From the NCBI GenBank assembly GCA_963766935.1, contig CAVYBY010000008.1, positions 1 to 64,000 of the forward strand: 64,000 bases of DNA. The letters are read 5' to 3'. The DNA comes from CAVYBY01 sp963766935. GTDB taxonomy: Bacteria; Actinomycetota; UBA4738; HRBIN12. The position numbers and the translations under genes are program-made. The notes beneath the pieces are model-generated. The model ran no database searches. It worked only from the letters and a program-made list of their open reading frames with translations, and was not told where the DNA came from. Shown piece by piece: positions 61,474 to 64,000 of this stretch. Within the stretch, counting starts at the first letter, position 1. The number at the start of each line of letters is the position of its first letter.

Positions 61474-61863
61474 CTATCCGATCCCGAGACCCGTGACGAG
61501 AGCCCGAAGCGTCAGCCCGAAACAGATGAACGCGGCGAACCCGAACACCACCCACGGGCGGGTCGGCGCACGATCGGCGCTCCCCCGGCCGAGCTCGCGC
61601 GCCACGTTGTGCGCCAGGACCAGGATGAAGATCGGACCCGCCCCGTAGACGTAGTGGAGCCAGGTCGTCGGGCGGTACCCGGCGATCAGCAGGATCACAC
61701 CGATCACGACCTGGAGCCCCGCCACCACCTGGGCCACGGTGAGCCACACCCAGTACGCGGCCCCCGGATCCTTTCGCAGGATCCACGCGCCGCCCGGCCA
61801 GAGCCAGCCGATCGCGAACAACCCCACGATCCCGAATCCGATGACTTCGTGCACGCCCGACAT
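61474..61863 (-). CDS. four-helix small membrane protein
   Basis: 129 residues, about four TM helices (VIGFGIVGLFAIGWLWPGGA, WLTVAQVVAGLQVVIGVILL, YVYGAGPIFILVLAHNVARE, PWVVFGFAAFICFGLTLRAL). The pattern of His in LAHNVARE and HYVYG resembles cytochrome-like or DoxX-like small membrane families, but no firm match. ATG at 61863 (MSGVHEVIGF). Confidence 0.6.
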   Translation of the reverse strand: MSGVHEVIGFGIVGLFAIGWLWPGGAWILRKDPGAAYWVWLTVAQVVAGLQVVIGVILLIAGYRPTTWLHYVYGAGPIFILVLAHNVARELGRGSADRAPTRPWVVFGFAAFICFGLTLRALVTGLGIG

Positions 61864-61889
61864 GCGGCGGGAGTCTACGGCGCGACCGC

Positions 61890-62639
61890 TCAGACCCGAG
61901 GGCGGGCCAGGACGAGCGCGATCGCGAGCAGCGGCACGGCCACCGAGAGCAGCTGGAGGGCGCGCTCGGCCGGCCCCCGCAACACGCCGGCGTCGATCGG
62001 CTCGGCGCTGCCGTCCAGAAGCTCGAGCTCGCCGCGCACCGACCGAACCTCGCGCCGGAGCCGGCGGACCGGTGTCGACAGCGTCCGTTGCGCGGCGCTC
62101 AGGGCGGTGCAACCCGCGGCCGCGAGCACCGCGCCGATGCGGATCGAGCCGGTCTGGGCGAACCCGGCGACGAGCGCCGGGAACGCACCCCACGCCAGCG
62201 CGAACCCGAGGTTCGTGTGGACCAGCCCGCCCGCGAGCTCGAGCGTGTAGGCCACAACGAGCACAACGCCGGCCGCGATGAACAGCCCGATCCACGGTGA
62301 GACCGTGGCCATCCCGTCGATCCCGAGGGCGACGGCGCACCCCAGACCGAGCACCGCCAGTCCGATCAGCACGCCGGTCGGGATCCGCGTACCGAGCGGT
62401 CGTCCGTGCAGCTCGTCGAGCGCGTGCGCGGCGATGCCCATCGCGGCGAAGAACGCCAGCAGCGTCTCGGCCAGCCATCGCACGTGCAGCACCGGCGCGG
62501 TCGCCGCTCCGATCGCCACGTACGAGAGGTGCCACAGCGTGTACGGGAGGTGCAGCAGCGTCCAGTAGTCGCGCCAGCCCCCGGACGCGAGCGCGTAGAA
62601 CGCCGGGCGCGCTTCCTCGTCCCCGGCCTCAGGGGACAC
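61890..62639 (-). CDS. multi-pass membrane protein, unknown
   Basis: 249 residues, seven or eight TM segments, opening with WRDYWTLLHLPYTLWHLSYV and HALDELHGRPLGTRIP; the later segments are Ala/Val/Leu-rich (VSPWIGLFIAAGVVLVVAYT). The HALDExxGRPLxTRI motif is reminiscent of UbiA-type prenyltransferase loops, but the NDxxD pair is missing. The GTG start at 62639 overlaps the methyltransferase stop by eleven bases, so it belongs to that operon. Confidence 0.6.
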   Translation of the reverse strand: MSPEAGDEEARPAFYALASGGWRDYWTLLHLPYTLWHLSYVAIGAATAPVLHVRWLAETLLAFFAAMGIAAHALDELHGRPLGTRIPTGVLIGLAVLGLGCAVALGIDGMATVSPWIGLFIAAGVVLVVAYTLELAGGLVHTNLGFALAWGAFPALVAGFAQTGSIRIGAVLAAAGCTALSAAQRTLSTPVRRLRREVRSVRGELELLDGSAEPIDAGVLRGPAERALQLLSVAVPLLAIALVLARPRV

Positions 62640-63348
62640 GGGGTCCACCACGCACCGCCCACACGACGATGGCCGAGCCGAAGAAGAGCGTCCTCGATCG
62701 AACGTGGCGAAACCCGGCCGCCTGCCACCACCGAACCTGTTCGGCCAGCGGAGCCCGGTTCCAGAACTCGCCGATCGAGGGCCCGAGAAACTTCCCGGTC
62801 TTTCGCCAGGCGGGGGACGCCAGCCCGCCGACCGCCGGGACGACGAGCCTCGTATGCAGTTGCCATCCCGCGCGCGCCCAGGCAGCCTCGGGCACGTAGA
62901 ACTCCAGCGACGCAACCAGTCCTCCCGGGCGGACGACCCGCGCAAGCTCGCGCATCGTGGACTCCGGGTCGTCCACGTAGCGCAGCAGGTACGTGAATGT
63001 CAGCGCATCGAACGTCTCGTCGGGAAAGGGCAGCGCCTCGGCCCGCCCGAGCACCGCCCGGCGCCATCCGGGTTCGGGTTGGGCACCCGCGCGAAGCATG
63101 GCGAGGTTCGGATCGAGCTGGACGACGCGGTACCGCCTGGCCGCGAGCTCGCGGGCAACGAGACCGGTGCCGCTCGCCACGTCGAGCACGAGCGAACCCG
63201 GCGGAACGTTCACGCGTGAGACCAGGAACCGCCGCCAGCGCGGATCCTGCCCGAGAGAGAGCAGCGGCCCCATCCGCTCGTACTGCGGAGCGATGGCCTC
63301 GAACATCACCCGCGCGTGACGGGCGCGAGGGGAGGAGTTGTCGCTCAC
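62629..63348 (-). CDS. UbiE-like SAM-dependent methyltransferase
   Basis: 239 residues. MFEAIAPQYERMGPLLSLGQ, SAM site LVLDVASGTGLVARELAARR, LDPNLAMLR, RAEALPFPDETFDALTFTYL, RYVDDPESTMRELARVVRPG and LVASLEFYVPE: a full UbiE/COQ5-type core, as in menaquinone or ubiquinone C-methylation. A long C-terminal stretch from about 150 (PAWRKTGKFLGPSIGEFW) is common in UbiE relatives. GTG start overlaps the HAD stop (GTGA). Confidence 0.9.
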   Translation of the reverse strand: MSDNSSPRARHARVMFEAIAPQYERMGPLLSLGQDPRWRRFLVSRVNVPPGSLVLDVASGTGLVARELAARRYRVVQLDPNLAMLRAGAQPEPGWRRAVLGRAEALPFPDETFDALTFTYLLRYVDDPESTMRELARVVRPGGLVASLEFYVPEAAWARAGWQLHTRLVVPAVGGLASPAWRKTGKFLGPSIGEFWNRAPLAEQVRWWQAAGFRHVRSRTLFFGSAIVVWAVRGGPRVP

Positions 63349-64000
63349 CCGGCGACCAGACCCGGCACATCGGCGAGCGATCCCACGACGTGATCCGGAC
63401 GGCCGCGATCGAGATCGGCTTCCCGGAACTTCCCCGTGCGCACGAGGATGCCGGTGAGCCCCGCGGCCTGCGCTCCCAGCACGTCGTTCACGATGTCGTC
63501 GCCGACCATGGCGACCCGCTCCGGCGACAGCCCGAGCTGCCCGACCGCCGCGGCGAAGTACTCGGGCGACGGCTTGCCGCAGATCGTCGCCGTGACGCCG
63601 GCGGCCTCCTCGAGCCCGGCGAGGTACGCGCCGCCGTCCAGCTCGAGCCCGTCGCTCGTCTTCCAGTACAGGTTTCGGTGCATCCCGACGAGGCGGGCGC
63701 CGTCCATCAGCCGCCGGAAGATCGCGTTGATCGTCGCGTACGTGAAGTCGTCGCACGCGCCGCCCAGCACCACCACATCGGCATCGTCGACGCCGGCGAG
63801 CTCGACGCCGGCAAGGTCGTCACGGGCATCGCCGTCGGACAGCACGAAGACCTTCGCGCCGGGGCAGCTGGGCCGTCAGATACGAGGCCGTGGCGACGAC
63901 CGCGGTCACGATCTCGTCCGCGGACACGTCGAAGCCGGCGGCCCGCAGCCTCTCGGCAAGACCCGCGCGGGTGTGCGTGGTCGTGTTCGTGATCAGCCGC
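63345..64000 (-). CDS. HAD-superfamily (subfamily IIA) phosphatase, cut by the window end
   Basis: Partial: the 5' end lies beyond 64000. Seen so far: RLITNTTTHTRAGLAERLRA (motif II Thr, NagD-like TNTTT), then after a one-base break near 63868 PGAKVFVLSDGDAR, motif III Lys in TATICGKPSPEYF, motif IV MVGDDIVNDVLGAQAAG and GILVRTGKFREADL. The cap lies between. Typical of p-nitrophenylphosphatase-like HAD-IIA proteins (sugar-phosphate or polyol-phosphate phosphatases). First gene of the leftward run with the methyltransferase. Confidence 0.8.

Noticed and set aside
1..64000. CRISPR arrays, tRNA or rRNA genes, insertion sequences, prophage or integron parts
   Set aside because: No spaced repeats, no cloverleaf-like T-loop and CCA ends, no transposase or integrase motifs, and almost no non-coding space where they could lie.

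Overview
The window is about 64 kb of high-GC DNA (GTG starts are common, and many neighbouring genes share an ATGA or GTGA start/stop overlap). It encodes a bacterial chromosome segment with no rRNA, tRNA, insertion sequence, phage gene or CRISPR array that I could see. Gene content (SigA-like sigma factor without region 1.1, Ppx/GppA, TrpB2-type tryptophan synthase beta, GNAT/ADP-forming acyl-CoA synthetase, CaiB/BaiF CoA transferase, F420-free central genes) and base composition suggest an Actinomycetota-like or Chloroflexota (Limnocylindria-like) soil or sediment organism. I cannot settle the phylum from the sequence alone.

Layout. 0-6.7 kb: a broken alpha/beta hydrolase, a decayed LtrA remnant, then a leftward chain of lipoprotein, divergent NRAMP transporter, two PRC-barrel proteins, DUF1232, MFS and ArsP-like permease genes, mostly coupled by 4-bp overlaps. 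6.7-13.5 kb: DUF2461, DyP peroxidase, cyclase, YCII, ChrA, flavodoxin, PQQ-type sugar dehydrogenase, TMEM175 and DUF983 genes. 13.5-24.5 kb: a three-part GNAT/acyl-CoA synthetase, a NicO metal exporter, Ppx, a GCS2-like/TM fusion, an M20 peptidase, PlsC and a primary-type sigma factor with a recognisable promoter. 24.9-36.9 kb: hydrolases, EamA, a giant GT-C/MFS membrane fusion, MutY, CBS, MBOAT plus SGNH (polymer O-acetylation pair), TrpB2, and a Rieske-like protein lacking its His ligands.

36.9-58.1 kb looks like a catabolic island. It holds an aldehyde dehydrogenase, an SDR, an Eat-like amine permease and a glutamine-synthetase-like gamma-glutamyl-amine ligase. Next comes a leftward GntR / class I aldolase / zinc alcohol dehydrogenase / FGGY kinase operon. 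Divergent from it is a rightward run of a class I GATase, a PuuD-like gamma-glutamyl hydrolase fused to a GrpB domain, a C45 acyltransferase, a creatininase and a complete Dpp/Opp-type peptide ABC transporter. A near-identical palindrome (core TTTGwCAGACAA) lies in the spacer of the GntR promoter and over the -35 box of the permease/ligase operon, which ties the two units together. This is the best candidate for an undescribed system: a GntR-controlled route that gamma-glutamylates, oxidises and then hydrolyses an amine. 58.1-64 kb holds a coiled-coil protein, a CoA transferase, two methyltransferases, small membrane proteins and a HAD phosphatase cut by the window end.

Quality caveat: at least 20 single-base frame breaks are scattered in conserved genes, clustered at 0-12 kb, 36.7-44.9 kb and the extreme right end. 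Several fall in C, G or T runs. I treat those genes as intact in life and broken by sequencing indels, except the LtrA remnant, which also lacks a large internal segment.
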